Assembly: GCA_028564705.1 (NCBI GenBank)
Contig: JAPXFQ010002620.1
Location: 1,550,001-1,614,000, forward strand
Reading direction: 5' to 3'
Source of the DNA: Apricaphanius iberus
Taxonomy: Eukaryota > Chordata > Actinopteri > Cyprinodontiformes > Aphaniidae
Length of the DNA stretch: 64,000 bases
The position numbers and the translations under genes are program-made. Under the pieces are notes generated by a model. It saw only the letters and a list, made by a program, of their open reading frames with translations, made no database searches and had not been told where the DNA came from. Positions 22,501 through 30,570 of this stretch are shown here, piece after piece (position 1 is the first letter of the stretch; each line of letters starts with the position of its first letter).

Positions 22501-23503
22501 TCTATGTTAAAAGAACTACGCAGATTTTCTCAAACTTTTCAATAACTGTAATTTTTTTTAGATATATCCCGTTTAAACCTATAATAATTTTTTTAGTCCT
22601 TGAATTATGTAAAAATCCAATGGCTGGTGACATCCCAAATGTTTAATCTGTAATTTTCATTCAAGAGGGTAATATGGTAAATTCAGACTTCATCATTACT
22701 TTTTTTAAGTGTCTTTGTAGTAAGCAAGGATATAAGATGTATACGTTAGCGTAGTTTGATAGCATAGCCGTTTTCAATGTAAAGCATGTAGTGCCCAAAA
22801 GTTGCATTTACTACTGATTACATCGACTATAGAGCACTGTTCTGGTGAAATAATCTCTGACTGTTGTTAAGCTGACCAATCACAGACATATGCTCTTCGT
22901 TGACGGAGACGGATAATTATAAAATTGGTCTCTACTCAGTCCATCGTTGCGTAGGCGACGGAGAAACCTCTCCTATTAACTCCCGTTATATGGATATACG
23001 CTGGTCGTGGATGGATATAAACTTCTTCCAAAGGACTTTAGGTGGCTCCAAAAATTTCTAGGTGGATAATTGAACATAATTCAAAAAATAAGGTCCAAGT
23101 TGAAAAACACAGTACTTTCCCTTTCAGGTGATCAAAACAGGGTCAAAAACAGTTACAGCGGTTTAAAAATGGTAAAACAACAGTGATCTAATTGCATCTA
23201 CTTTGTAGACACATGAAGAACACCAAATTTGTATTTATTTTGTTCAATTGTGGCTGTTCCCCAGTATTCAGATGAGTATTTGTTTTCCAGGTAGCTCTGC
23301 TTTGGGGAAAGAGGAAAAACAAACCCAAGATGAACTATGAGAAACTCAGCCGGGGCCTACGCTACTACTACGACAAGAACATCATCCGCAAGACAGCCGG
23401 CAAACGTTACGTCTACCGATTTGTGTGCAACCTGCAGGGCCTGCTGGGATATGAGCCTGGGGAGCTTCATTCTATGTTGGACATCAGCTCAGAAAGAGAA
23501 TAA
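10387..23503 (+). CDS. ETS1/ETS2-subfamily transcription factor gene
   Basis: A nuclear sequence-specific DNA-binding regulator. Seven exons can be joined in one frame: 10387-10506, 10607-10810, 12681-12755, 12876-13073, 15699-15914, 16010-16128 and 23291-23503. With the candidate exon at 574-598 they encode 389 residues, against about 440-470 for vertebrate ETS1 and ETS2. The domain order is an N-terminal Leu-Thr-Pro site (the ERK phosphoacceptor in ETS1/2), the Pointed domain at about 49-115, a poorly conserved middle, FKDY...[12 protein letters not shown] matching the autoinhibitory helices HI-1 and HI-2, the ETS domain at about 282-365, and C-terminal helix residues [14 protein letters not shown]. 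The serine-rich region is much reduced, and the second half of the ETS domain begins VALLWG where ETS1/2 have VARRWG. It is probably a divergent teleost paralogue of ETS1/2. The last intron is 7.2 kb and full of transposons. Splice sites are by eye. Confidence 0.85.
10607..10810 (+). CDS. ETS gene exon, Pointed (SAM_PNT) domain
   Basis: Starts after GTCTAG and ends AGAG|GTAAAC. It encodes the whole Pointed domain ([18 protein letters not shown], then [12 protein letters not shown] and [13 protein letters not shown]). The GEILWEHLE helix is the hallmark of ETS-family Pointed domains, which bind coactivators and dock ERK2 in ETS1. Confidence 0.9.
11093..11470 (+). mobile_element. Tc1-like transposon relic, 5' part
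   Basis: From GATGAATATGGCTTACAG onward this follows the 5' untranslated region and transposase start of a common fish Tc1-like family, the family of the element at 47303-48434. It has an ATG followed by a short [22 protein letters not shown] frame. It is strongly decayed, with no complete frame and no clear ends. It lies inside an ETS gene intron. Confidence 0.45.
11998..12195. repeat. Fish DNA-transposon-like repeat (TATAAAAA...ATTCACC)
   Basis: The left end CAGTGCCTATAAAAATGATTC and the right end GCATGGATATTCACCCC, with repeated ATTCACC at both sides, fit a dispersed fish family whose copies begin and end with a TATTCACCCCC-type sequence. It is noncoding. Class is uncertain. Confidence 0.45.
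12681..12755 (+). CDS. ETS gene exon, linker (likely)
   Basis: A 75-bp open block between TTCACCAG and AGAG|GTAACT. It enters and leaves in phase 1, so including or skipping it keeps the frame. It encodes a 25-residue linker with [20 protein letters not shown]. There is no domain. It lies where ETS1/2 have the poorly conserved segment after the Pointed domain. Confidence 0.55.
12876..13073 (+). CDS. ETS gene exon, middle region
   Basis: The acceptor CCCCTCAG and donor AGAG|GTAAAA flank a 198-bp exon in phase 1/1. The encoded segment is acidic and polar with Tyr residues ([20 protein letters not shown]). It occupies the position of the ETS1 transactivation region but is strongly diverged. It contains VKAEEP, which resembles a sumoylation consensus. 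Confidence 0.75.
13074..14133. other. Intron, no repeat recognised
   Basis: AT-rich intron. A possible 39-bp microexon at 13780-13818 was considered and not adopted. Nothing else can be supported. Confidence 0.35.
14134..15165 (+). mobile_element. Decayed LINE, reverse transcriptase C-terminal part
   Basis: Broken plus-strand frames give [10 protein letters not shown], then [20 protein letters not shown] (a YADD-type catalytic block with Ala replaced by Ser), [15 protein letters not shown], then [20 protein letters not shown] and the downstream thumb region [20 protein letters not shown]. It ends with a short AATAAATAAAGTA tail. Frames shift or stop at about 14395, 14540 and 14937. The inner LINE at 34540-35608 belongs to a related family. 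It sits in an ETS gene intron. Confidence 0.75.
15699..15914 (+). CDS. ETS gene exon, autoinhibitory module
   Basis: The acceptor TCTTGCAG and donor ACAG|GTTGGT (a weak donor) flank 216 bp. The C-terminal half reads [20 protein letters not shown] then ILPGYTG, matching helices HI-1 and HI-2 that pack on the ETS domain in ETS1. The N-terminal half stands where ETS1 exon VII carries the phosphoregulated serine-rich region, but only a few serines remain. Confidence 0.85.
16010..16128 (+). CDS. ETS gene exon, first half of ETS domain
   Basis: The intron before it is only 95 bp. It encodes [20 protein letters not shown], then [18 protein letters not shown]. This is the ETS1/ETS2 signature of helix 1 and the first beta strands. 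Phe in the usual SFISW is Cys here. It ends in phase 0 at GAG|GTAATT. Confidence 0.93.
16129..18205. other. Intron of the ETS gene, first part
   Basis: Start of the 7.2 kb last intron. A hAT-type terminus-like word, CAGTAGTACCCAAATGTGGG, lies at about 17670 with no partner found. No exon or RNA gene is evident. Confidence 0.35.
18210..18605 (+). mobile_element. LINE 3' end with TTTGA tail
   Basis: Noncoding sequence that ends TGTAAAGCACTTTGAGTAAC, then GCGCTTTATAAATAAAG and three copies of TTTGA. This is the 3' terminus of an RTE-like fish LINE or a SINE that borrowed it. The tail abuts the target duplication of the hAT element at 18614. It includes a G run at about 18500. Confidence 0.5.
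18898..19880 (+). pseudogene. Broken hAT transposase, ZMYM1-like
   Basis: Pieces of a hAT-family transposase of the kind often annotated as zinc finger MYM-type protein 1-like. 19085-19420 carries [20 protein letters not shown]. 19428-19766 carries [20 protein letters not shown] and then [14 protein letters not shown], the conserved catalytic-core block with its DGA. A frame change follows, then [15 protein letters not shown]. There are at least two frame changes, and an N-terminal part at 18898-19090 in another frame. It is not functional. Confidence 0.75.
19885..20055 (-). mobile_element. SINE-type tail inserted in hAT transposase
   Basis: On the plus strand it begins AATTCAATTCAGTTTATTTA then TATAACGCCATTTCACAACA and GATGTCATCTCAAGGCA. 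This is the reverse complement of the LINE/SINE 3' end also found at 36400-36470, 39655-39740, 50474-50535 and 53695-53765. It splits the transposase pseudogene. Confidence 0.65.
20060..20870 (+). pseudogene. hAT transposase, C-terminal remnants
   Basis: The frame at 20065-20406 ([20 protein letters not shown], then ALKQVRDEE) continues the same transposase beyond the SINE insertion. Downstream pieces are in shifted frames. The C-terminal dimerisation region is represented only by traces near 20800-20865. Confidence 0.55.
20939..21062. repeat. Minisatellite, about five 24-25-bp units
   Basis: Tandem copies of a unit containing CGACAAATACACAATAAAGA with small A-run length changes, near the right end of the hAT element. 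Units differ slightly, and there is no regular unique spacer, so this is not a CRISPR array. Confidence 0.9.
21811..22488. mobile_element. DNA transposon remnant with terminal inverted repeats
   Basis: The left end reads TACTGTAATTTCCAGGCTAT. The right end, on the other strand, reads TACCATATTTTCTGGACTAT, a 15 of 20 match. The consensus TACCGTATTTTCCGGACTAT is a familiar vertebrate DNA-transposon end. The 678-bp interior is noncoding. The target duplication is unclear. Confidence 0.55.
22489..23290. other. Last part of ETS gene intron
   Basis: AT-rich, no exon. A GACGGAGACGG/GGCGACGGAG pair at 22900-22970 hints at another short DNA element, but its ends cannot be fixed. Confidence 0.3.
23291..23503 (+). 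CDS. ETS gene terminal exon, recognition helix
   Basis: Follows the acceptor TTTTCCAG and ends at TAA (23501-23503). It encodes [20 protein letters not shown] then [20 protein letters not shown]. The two recognition-helix arginines of SRGLR that contact the GGA core are present. The exon opens VALLWG instead of VARRWG, losing two basic residues. The C-terminal [14 protein letters not shown] keeps the H4/H5 autoinhibitory helices. Confidence 0.93.
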   Translation, partial: VALLWGKRKNKPKMNYEKLSRGLRYYYDKNIIRKTAGKRYVYRFVCNLQGLLGYEPGELHSMLDISSERE

Positions 23504-23747
23504 ACAGAAATGGCTTGTCTTTGATTAAGTTGAAATGTAATCAGAAATATAGGCTGCCAAAACTAAGGTGTTGAAAAAGTTAAACCAGTGGTGCTTTCCT
23601 CCACTCCTCTCCTTTTGGATGTGCTTTTCCAATTTTAGTGTTGTAGACGCAAGAAAACATGGCAAAGCATGAATTTACAAGCAGTTATTCACTCCTGAAG
23701 TGTAATGGCAAGTTCTTTTTTCTGGAATCAGGAGTCAGGACACAATT

Positions 23748-23753
23748 AATAAA
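23748..23753 (+). terminator. Candidate polyadenylation signal of the ETS gene
   Basis: AATAAA lies 245 nt after the ETS stop codon and 20 bp before the outer transposon nest. It is the first canonical hexamer downstream of the stop. Confidence 0.45.
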
Positions 23754-24401
23754 GTGGAAAGATTTATTTATAAGGCACGTTTCCACTATCAGAACTTCTG
23801 GGTAATTTTACGAGACCTTCCTGATACGCGTATGTCTCCATTTTCTTCATCAGGTTGAGCCGACTGGGCCATTTTCGGGGCCATTTCAGGAATCAGAGTA
23901 CCTGAATGGGGTACTCATAATGCCCTTAATGAGTCACTCAGCGGGAGCAGTGGTCAAGTCACAATAGGAACTGAGCAGATGTCACAAAGAAAATCGATTT
24001 GTAAATATAAGAAGAACTTCTGGCGAATCGTTTACAACAACAAGCCCTCTTTTTACCATGTCGATCTCTTGTTATATCTGCTGCCCTGGGCGCCTTTTTG
24101 CTCTCATCAGTAACGCTCACTGCTAAAACAGTCCTGATATATGGATGTCTTTAGCTGATTCCTTAAAGCAGTGATTCCCAACCAGGGGTAATTTTACTCC
24201 TAGTGGTACATGAGCACATTACAGGAGATATATGGAAACATCTGATATTTCATTTTAGACAAAGTAAAACCAATGGTTATTTTTACATTTCTGTTTAAAG
24301 GGGACTTATTCAAAAGAGCTTCTGTTTTTGTTTTAAGAAAGGGAGGTTTATTTAAATTTTTAAAATATTTAGTATTTATTTCCTATGGAGCCCAGCTGGG
24401 G

Positions 24402-25165
24402 TCAGGTGCAGAAATCATTTTTATGGGGTAAGAATTTGTACCCTCGGTTTACTAAACCGTGCGCACAGATTACTCATCCGTTCTCTCGGTTTACTAAACC
24501 AAGTGACCGTGTGGGAGGTCTTGTCTGCTTGATGATGCACCCTGGTTATTTCTGAAAAGCAAAATTCTGCTTTGGCAGACTTGTTACAATGCAGGATTGG
24601 TTTACAGTGATTCGACTCCCGCTCAGGCCATCACTTTGCCACACATCCATTTTTGGGGGTCCTGCAGGAAAGTAGGCTATAAACATAAGTGTTGTTTTTG
24701 AGGACATTTCCCCGGCATTATGTATAAATCATAATTTTGTCCCCACCACTTAAAAATCTGATCTGGGATTTTTTAACAGTGCAGGTCTAACATCAACTTA
24801 TGCTCCCAGTGCTATTTTCATAAAATCAGTATCCAAACTGATATTTCACTATCTGAAACAGTTTCTTTATGTGTGAATGTTCTAGCATTCTTTGCTGAGA
24901 TTCAGGTTACGTCCAATAAAGACTTTCATTCAAAGTGGGGACTATATCAACAAGTAACTGGTTAACTCCTATCACTTTAATGCAAGGTGTTTATGCTGCA
25001 CCACCTGCTCCATGCAGCTATGCATGCCTGTATTCCAGGGGGCAAGGTGGGCATACACTTTATGATTTATGGCACATTTCTAGGCCATTTTTCAGCCACG
25101 CAACACAATTTGCGACTAGTTTGTCTTCAAATATTGCATTTGTTGTGCCAGACTCAGTAGATGGC
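24402..25165 (+). repeat. Left long inverted arm of the hAT element
   Basis: The arm starts AGCTGGGGTCAGGTGCAGAA and proceeds through CCCTCGGTTTACTAAACCGTG, CCCCACCACTTAAAAA and CAATAAAGACTTTCATTCAAA to AATATTGCATTTGTTGTGC. The same blocks occur in the same order on the opposite strand of 29125-29580. This arm has about 230 bp of extra sequence in its middle. Confidence 0.75.
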
Positions 25166-25271
25166 TACAAAACTGTTGTTTATAAATATGATACCTAGAA
25201 CTTTGTGAAGACAAAGAACATTATGTGGTGTCAGAACAGCGGATACTTTCTTCTGTCGACCTATCTGAAAA

Positions 25272-25454
25272 ATGGAGTCATACGGCGTTCCTATCCCGAG
25301 GATGGACTGGGATTGCGTGAACCTTCCTGAAGCATGGAGAAAATTCCGGCAACACGCGGAGCTGATGTTTAATGGACCCTTACGCGAGAAGGCCGAAGCA
25401 GATAAGTGCAGCTTTCTATTGTTGTGGGTTGGAGAAAAGGGACGTGATGTTTAG
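25272..25454 (+). pseudogene. Truncated Gypsy gag start
   Basis: Opens MESYGVPIPRMDWDCVNLPE then AWRKFRQHAELMFNGPLREK and KCSFLLLWVGEKGRD. This is the N-terminal capsid region of fish Ty3/Gypsy elements. It stops after 60 codons. In the neighbouring frame just beyond, KRCMKCNKFNHFAKACRS is a CCHC zinc knuckle (C-X2-C-X4-H-X4-C), so the middle of gag has been deleted. Remnants of the following frame run to about 25760. Confidence 0.7.
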
Positions 25455-25905
25455 GGAAACATGCCCAACTAAAGGAAAACGATGCATGAAATGTAATAAG
25501 TTTAATCACTTTGCGAAGGCCTGCAGATCGACAACTTACACCCAAATAAGATGCTTCACTCTGTGGGAGAAAGTGAAATTTTTCATGAAAATAAGACAAA
25601 TGATGAAGAGACAGGACTGTTTATTGACAGCATAACAATTGAAAGTGAGGGGAAAAGCAATGAACAAGCGTACGCGGATTTGGAGCTTGGTCAAGTCAAG
25701 CGGATTTGTGAATTGATCTTTCGGCGGCATGGCCTTTTCATTTTCGTGAATGTTACGTGAAAGTCTAGTAAGTGGCTCAACACAAGTTTTGGTTGTATGT
25801 TCGGCATAAATGTTATTTGGAAATAAGAAATTATCCCTTAAGAGTTTTGCTGATCAATGTTTACCTGATATATAACATTTATCTCATTTTTCAGAAAAAA
25901 GAGGA

Positions 25906-26095
25906 TGTAATATTTAATATAGTATTCCGGCCAGAAGGTGTCACTGTTCACATATTCGCTCATCTGTCTCCAAGGTCTCGCAGGATAATGTGGGATTGGG
26001 TGTATGTATCAAGATGGCTATAATAAAGATACAAGACAGTTCATCGGCTTCCTGGTGTTTTATTTTTGAATAGAACTTTGTGAAGACAAAGAACA
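25906..26095 (+). repeat. Full LTR, middle copy
   Basis: 190 bp, TGTAAT...AGAACA. It carries AATAAAG near its end as a possible polyadenylation signal. It is almost identical to 26569-26758, differing at a handful of positions, so the duplication is recent compared with the surrounding hAT sequence. Confidence 0.8.
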
Positions 26096-26568
26096 TTATG
26101 TGGTGTCAGAACAGCGGATACTTTCTTCTGTCGACCTATCTGAAAAATTGAGTCATACGGCGTTCCTATCCCGAGGATGTACTGGGATTGCGTGAACCTT
26201 CCTGAAGCATGGAGGAAATTCCGGCAACACGCGGAGCTGATGTTTTCATGAAAATCAGACAAATGATGAAGAGACAGGACTGTTTATTGACAGCATAACA
26301 ATTGAAAATGAGGGGAAAGGCAATGAACAAGCGTACGCGGATTTGGAGCTTGGTCAAGTCAAGCGGATTTGTGAATTGATCTTTCGGCGGCATGGCATTT
26401 TCATTTTCGTGAATGTTACGTGAAAGTCTAGGAAGTAGCTCAACACAAGTTTTGGTTGTATGTTCGGCATAAATGTTATTTGGAAATAAGAAATTATCAC
26501 TTAAGAGTTTTGCTGATCAATGTTTACCTGTTATATAACATTTATCTCATTTTTCAGAAAAAAGAGGA

Positions 26569-26758
26569 TGTAATATTTAATATAGTATTCTGGCCAGAAG
26601 GTGTCACTGTTCACATATTCGCTCATCTGTCTCCAAGGTCTCGCAGGATAATGTGGGATTGGGTGTATGTATCAAGATGGCTGTAATAAAGATACAAGAC
26701 AGTTCATCGGCCTCCTGGTGATTTATTTTTGAATAGAACTTTGTGAAGACAAAGAACA
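26569..26758 (+). repeat. Full LTR, right copy
   Basis: 190 bp, same ends as the middle LTR. After its terminal ACA the sequence changes to TTACCCCCCC, which is the right border of the array. Confidence 0.8.
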
Positions 26759-26761
26759 TTA

Positions 26762-28840
26762 CCCCCCCTCTCTGCTTATAATGTCCCCCCTCTGGTCATT
26801 CATTTCTTATCTATGGGGGGATGTTTTTTTGTTGTTATTGTTGCTCCTCCTGCTCAACCAGCAGACTAATATTTCCCTTCACATGAATTCTGCAACCCCT
26901 GTAATTCTATAGATGGTACCAAGGGGCAAACTCCGCCCACAGAACTTGAAGCCAACCAGGAAGTGGTAAAAATTGCAGTTTCTCGCTTATCCACTGGGGG
27001 CTGGCTCCAAAAAAGAGCAAATTCCGATTGACTCCCATGTTTAAAAGGCCAACTTTATGGCTAAAATAAACATATTTAAAGCCCCGTTCAAAAACAATTT
27101 TTCGGTTAGATAGTTCATAGTAGTTAGATGACAACTCTGATGGGGGTGATTTTTTTCTAACTTCTCCATTTAGATGTAATTTAATCTTGAAATTATGAAT
27201 AATTATGCGCCTGTCCTTTTGACTGACAGGTCCGTTAGACTAACTCTGGTGGCTAATGGTGGCTAACGGTAGCTGACAGCTTGCACCATACTCTGCCTTT
27301 CGCTCCATCTTGCTCCGGGAAGTTTCGTGTTTCTGAACTCCACTACCAGTTGATTCTGCAGTTTTTATGCGGTTTTGGATGTTAATCGTTCACTTATTGG
27401 ACAAAGATGGCTTGCTGTGCTATTGATTACAGTAACGGACTGTCCAAGAAGTCTCTGCTTCAGCTGAGACTTTATACGGGCTGAAGCTTCGCCAACAGTG
27501 GGGGAGAGAATTTCTGTCAGGTCACCAGGAATAATGGGGTTCCGATCAGCGCAGTTATCTCCTTCAACATGCGGGTTGGAGCAGGAAACAGGTTGGGTAT
27601 TGGCAGAGCAGTCAGCAGGACAGAGAAGCTGCGGCGAGCCGTGATGTCAGAGAGCGGGAATCGGCTAGATCAGGCTGAAAGACTATAGAGTCGGATTCTC
27701 GACAGACTGCTGGTTAGATCAGTAGTGGCGTGAGGAGTACAGCTGGAGCCATGAACTAATGGATGTCTGCGAGATGTGAGGGGAGTTAAAAGTCTTTTAA
27801 CTTTGAGAAGATCGGTGTTGTCATGATGAATTTGTGACTGCTTTTTGCTGGATGTGTTGTTAAGCTAAGCCCGCTTATGTCCTGGCCCTCTACCGTGCTT
27901 CTTAGATGGTAACAGAGACACAACCGTTTTAGGCCGTACTGACCCGACTCATTCGGGTCTTGTTATGTCGAAATGGGTTGTTGTGGAAAATTTAATATTA
28001 AGAATGATTTGCCGTGTTTATTCTTGAATACTGATAGTTTCTGTGTGCCTTTTTATGTTATGGTTACCAATCTGATTATATGACCCCGTGGATTCTTGGC
28101 CAGGTCAATTGTTTCTGTTGCTACATCCTGGGTTGGCATACTAACCGTCTTATATCTAAGGGGCATTTTGACATTACAAAGATTATGCTTTCCCTATACA
28201 GCCAACGACGCCCGCAAGTCTAATGTTCTCATTGTGAAGAAATGTTTCTGATATGCTGTTGATAGTTTTCAGGATTACTGAATCTATATAAGACTGTTTA
28301 GGATGTTGGAAGGTATACATCTATTTCTGTGTAACACTTTCCTTGTCTGATCAGCAAGTCTGTTTTTAAAACCTCCTAAAACTTTCTGAAGGAATCTTCT
28401 CTCATCCCTTTATTTAAGAAGTTCTGTGACAGTTTGCCCCCTTGAGATGTTTCTGGGTCTAAAGCGACCCTAGTGGAAAAAAGAGAGAGAGTCTCTCAAC
28501 CACAGTCTTCTGGCTGAAACCGGAAGCAGCCTATGTTAGCTTCAGTTAGCTCGTTAGCTCCATACTAGCTTCTGGCTAGCTTGTAGCTATGACGGCTCGG
28601 TGGGTCAACCCTCCTCCCCCAGCCTCACAGCACCACTCTCAGCTGCACCTCTTTGCCCATTTTCGGATTTTCTGAGAATGACGAGGCGAGTGATACAGAC
28701 AAGACGATGGAGGTTGGAATCACCCAGTTGACTTCATTTTCTGCTCTTTAGAAGCCTATGGGTGATGTTACTCAAGGGTTAATCCGTTGTATTCACAGTC
28801 TATGGATGGTACAAGCACCAAGACACCACAGGTTAACACC
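26762..28840. other. Noncoding interior of the hAT nest, mixed repeats
   Basis: 26900-27250 (CTTATCCACTGGGGGCTGGC and neighbouring sequence) is a dispersed fish short repeat. TCTATAGATGGTACC near 26912 and TCTATGGATGGTAC near 28800 may mark its two ends, implying another insertion inside. No protein frame was recognised. Confidence 0.35.
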
Positions 28841-28845
28841 TTGAA

Positions 28846-28977
28846 ACATTGATAGCTGCAGTTTACACTTTCCCAGTCTCCACAGCAGAGCGCAAGCAGG
28901 GATTCAGTGCAATCAACGCAATTTTGACAGATGAGAGGAATGCAGTGATAAAAACACTCAACAAGAAATCATTTTGA
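28846..28977 (+). pseudogene. hAT transposase C-terminal fragment
   Basis: One frame reads YTFPVSTAERKQGFSAINAI then LTDERNAVIKTLNKKSF and a stop. The hAT C-terminal dimerisation region typically has FP.S.A..ER.FS.....I....RN, so this is probably the end of the transposase that once drove the 24169-29975 element. The rest of the gene has been replaced by insertions. Confidence 0.5.
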
Positions 28978-29124
28978 GGTAATTTTTATCCTCGAGTTTT
29001 ATTAAACTGTGCGAGCAGATTTCCGTAGCAGGCTGGACATTTTCAGAGCATTAAACGAAAAAAAGACGTCATTACTTTAACTTGTAAATAAGACAACTAA
29101 ACTTTACCTAAACAGATTGTTTCA

Positions 29125-29580
29125 ATTCAATGCACAACAAATGCAATATTTATTTTTATGCAGCTTTGAAGACAAACCGATCGCAAATAGAGATGAGTTA
29201 CTCAGTTGACTGTTTATACTGTACCCACTTTTGAATGTGAGTCTTTATTGAATGTAACATCGATCTCTGCAAACCATGCTGCAGGATTTGTACATACATA
29301 GATAAACTGTTTAAGATACTAGAATACCAGTTAGTTTGGATAGTGATCATATAAAATTGCGCTGGTGGATGCACTGGTAAAAAAAAAAAAAGTCCACATA
29401 AGTTTTTTTAAGCGGTGGGGTCAAAACAGTAATTTATAATTAATGCCTGAGACAAGTCCTCAATGACTCATATGTCTATACTTTGCTGCAAGAACCCAAA
29501 TCCGTGAGCACGGTTTAATAAACCGAGGGCAGTGATAATTACACCTGAAAATAATTTCTGCACATGACCCCGGCTGGACA
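29125..29580 (-). repeat. Right long inverted arm of the hAT element
   Basis: The minus strand runs CAGCCGGGGTCATGTGCAGA, CCCTCGGTTTATTAAACCGTG, CCCCACCGCTTAAAAA, CAATAAAGACTCACATTCAA and ATATTGCATTTGTTGTGC, collinear with 24402-25165. Confidence 0.75.
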
Positions 29581-30167
29581 CCTCTGGTCCAAAGGTGGAC
29601 TTTTTTCACCACAGAAAAATATACAGAGTTGTGGGTCTGAGAGGGCGGACAAGGTGCTGCTGATGCTGCCATGGGGAAAAATAATCTCACCCGCTTTGAG
29701 TGGATAAATCAAGCGAATTCTTATCTTTAACTTTACTCATAATATATTTGATCTTAATATTTTGTATTTCAACAATAATTTTGTTTTTCACTTCTTTAGT
29801 CAGTTTTGAAAAGGGGTACACATATTTGCAAGATGCCTTACAGCCAGCAAACACAAACCTGTCTTTATTTTTATAAATAAAAAGTAAATAAATATGTCCC
29901 ACTTCTGGAGAATCAACACATTTGATTTAGGGGGTACTTGTGGGTACACAAGTTGAGAAAGGTTGGGAAACATTGTCTTAAAGGACCAATTGTGTATGGA
30001 ACATGGAGACCAACAGATTACCCTGTCAGAAAAAGACCTACTTAAATTACCCTGAAGTTCTAAACGTGGAAACGTGCCTATAAAAGCACAGATTCACAAA
30101 GTATTACATGCTTGGCCTCAGCCTGGACCTTCCTTATACTTAATTCATAGCAGTATAATCATGCATA

Positions 30168-30335
30168 CGGAGGTGGGTGGAATATTCAAAATTGTACTCA
30201 AGAGTAGCATTACTTAAAAATATGTTTACTCAAGTAAAGGTACATAATAGCTTTCCAAAAAATTACTTGAGTGAGAGCAAATAAGTATTTGGTAAATAAA
30301 CTACTTGAGTTCTGAGTAACCTCTGATCTAAAACT
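30168..30335 (+). repeat. Dispersed repeat with TACTCAAGTAA motifs, copy 2
   Basis: Begins CGGAGGTGGGTGGAATATTC and contains TTTACTCAAGTAAAGGTAC and TCTGATCTAAAA. It lines up with 63512-63670 from its first base, and with the minus strand of 1865-2035. Confidence 0.65.
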
Positions 30336-30570
30336 ATGTAATCAGGCACAAAAATTTACGTATTTTACAATTTACAACAATGTACAATAATTTGATCAGT
30401 AATGACTGTTCATGATCCTCCTCGTCCTCATCCAGCACCTCTTACACAGACTCTTCCTCCTCTTCCTCTATTATAGATGCATATGTGCCACCTGTGAACT
30501 CTAAGCTGGCTTTCATCCTTGGTCTGATCACATCACCAGATACATGAACTGAGAGTTGCTGTATGTAAAA
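30336..30570. other. Short unique stretch before the hAT transposon
   Basis: Contains CCTCCTCGTCCTCATCC-type pyrimidine sequence and the left copy of the hAT target duplication, ATGTAAAA (30563-30570). No gene is evident. Confidence 0.4.

Larger units (their letters stand above)
25196..26758 (+). mobile_element. Tandem miniature Ty3/Gypsy-type LTR element
   Basis: The layout is partial LTR (25196-25220), internal A (25221-25905), full LTR (25906-26095), internal B (26096-26568), full LTR (26569-26758). Both full LTRs are 190 bp, start TGTAATATTTAATATAG after a purine tract AAAAAAGAGGA, and end AGAACA. After each LTR-internal junction comes TGGTGTCAGAACAGCGG, which looks like a primer-binding site. 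Internal A carries a gag start joined to a nucleocapsid-like knuckle; internal B lacks a further 210 bp or so. There is no reverse transcriptase or integrase. It is a non-autonomous, TRIM-like array, probably produced by recombination between LTRs. Confidence 0.75.
24169..29975. mobile_element. hAT element with long internal inverted arms
   Basis: The left terminus is CAGTGATTCCCAACCAGGGG. The right terminus on the other strand is CAATGTTTCCCAACCTTTCT. Flanks are CCTTAAAG (24161-24168) and TCTTAAAG (29976-29983), matching in 7 of 8 bases, as expected for hAT. Inside are two inverted arms (24402-25165 and 29125-29580), a C-terminal hAT transposase fragment ending at 28977, a tandem LTR array and other repeats. 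The element is inserted in the outer inverted-repeat element. Confidence 0.7.
23774..30078. mobile_element. Outer inverted-repeat element enclosing a transposon nest
   Basis: The left end reads GGCACGTTTCCACTATCAGA and continues ACTTCTGGGTAATTTTACGA. The right end, read on the other strand, reads GGCACGTTTCCACGTTTAGA and continues ACTTCAGGGTAATTTAAGTA. TATA-containing AT bases flank both sides, but a clean target duplication cannot be read because the left has one extra A. The left arm continues for about 390 bp and the right for about 95 bp before the inner hAT element begins. The class is unknown; a PIF-like MITE is possible. Confidence 0.6.
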
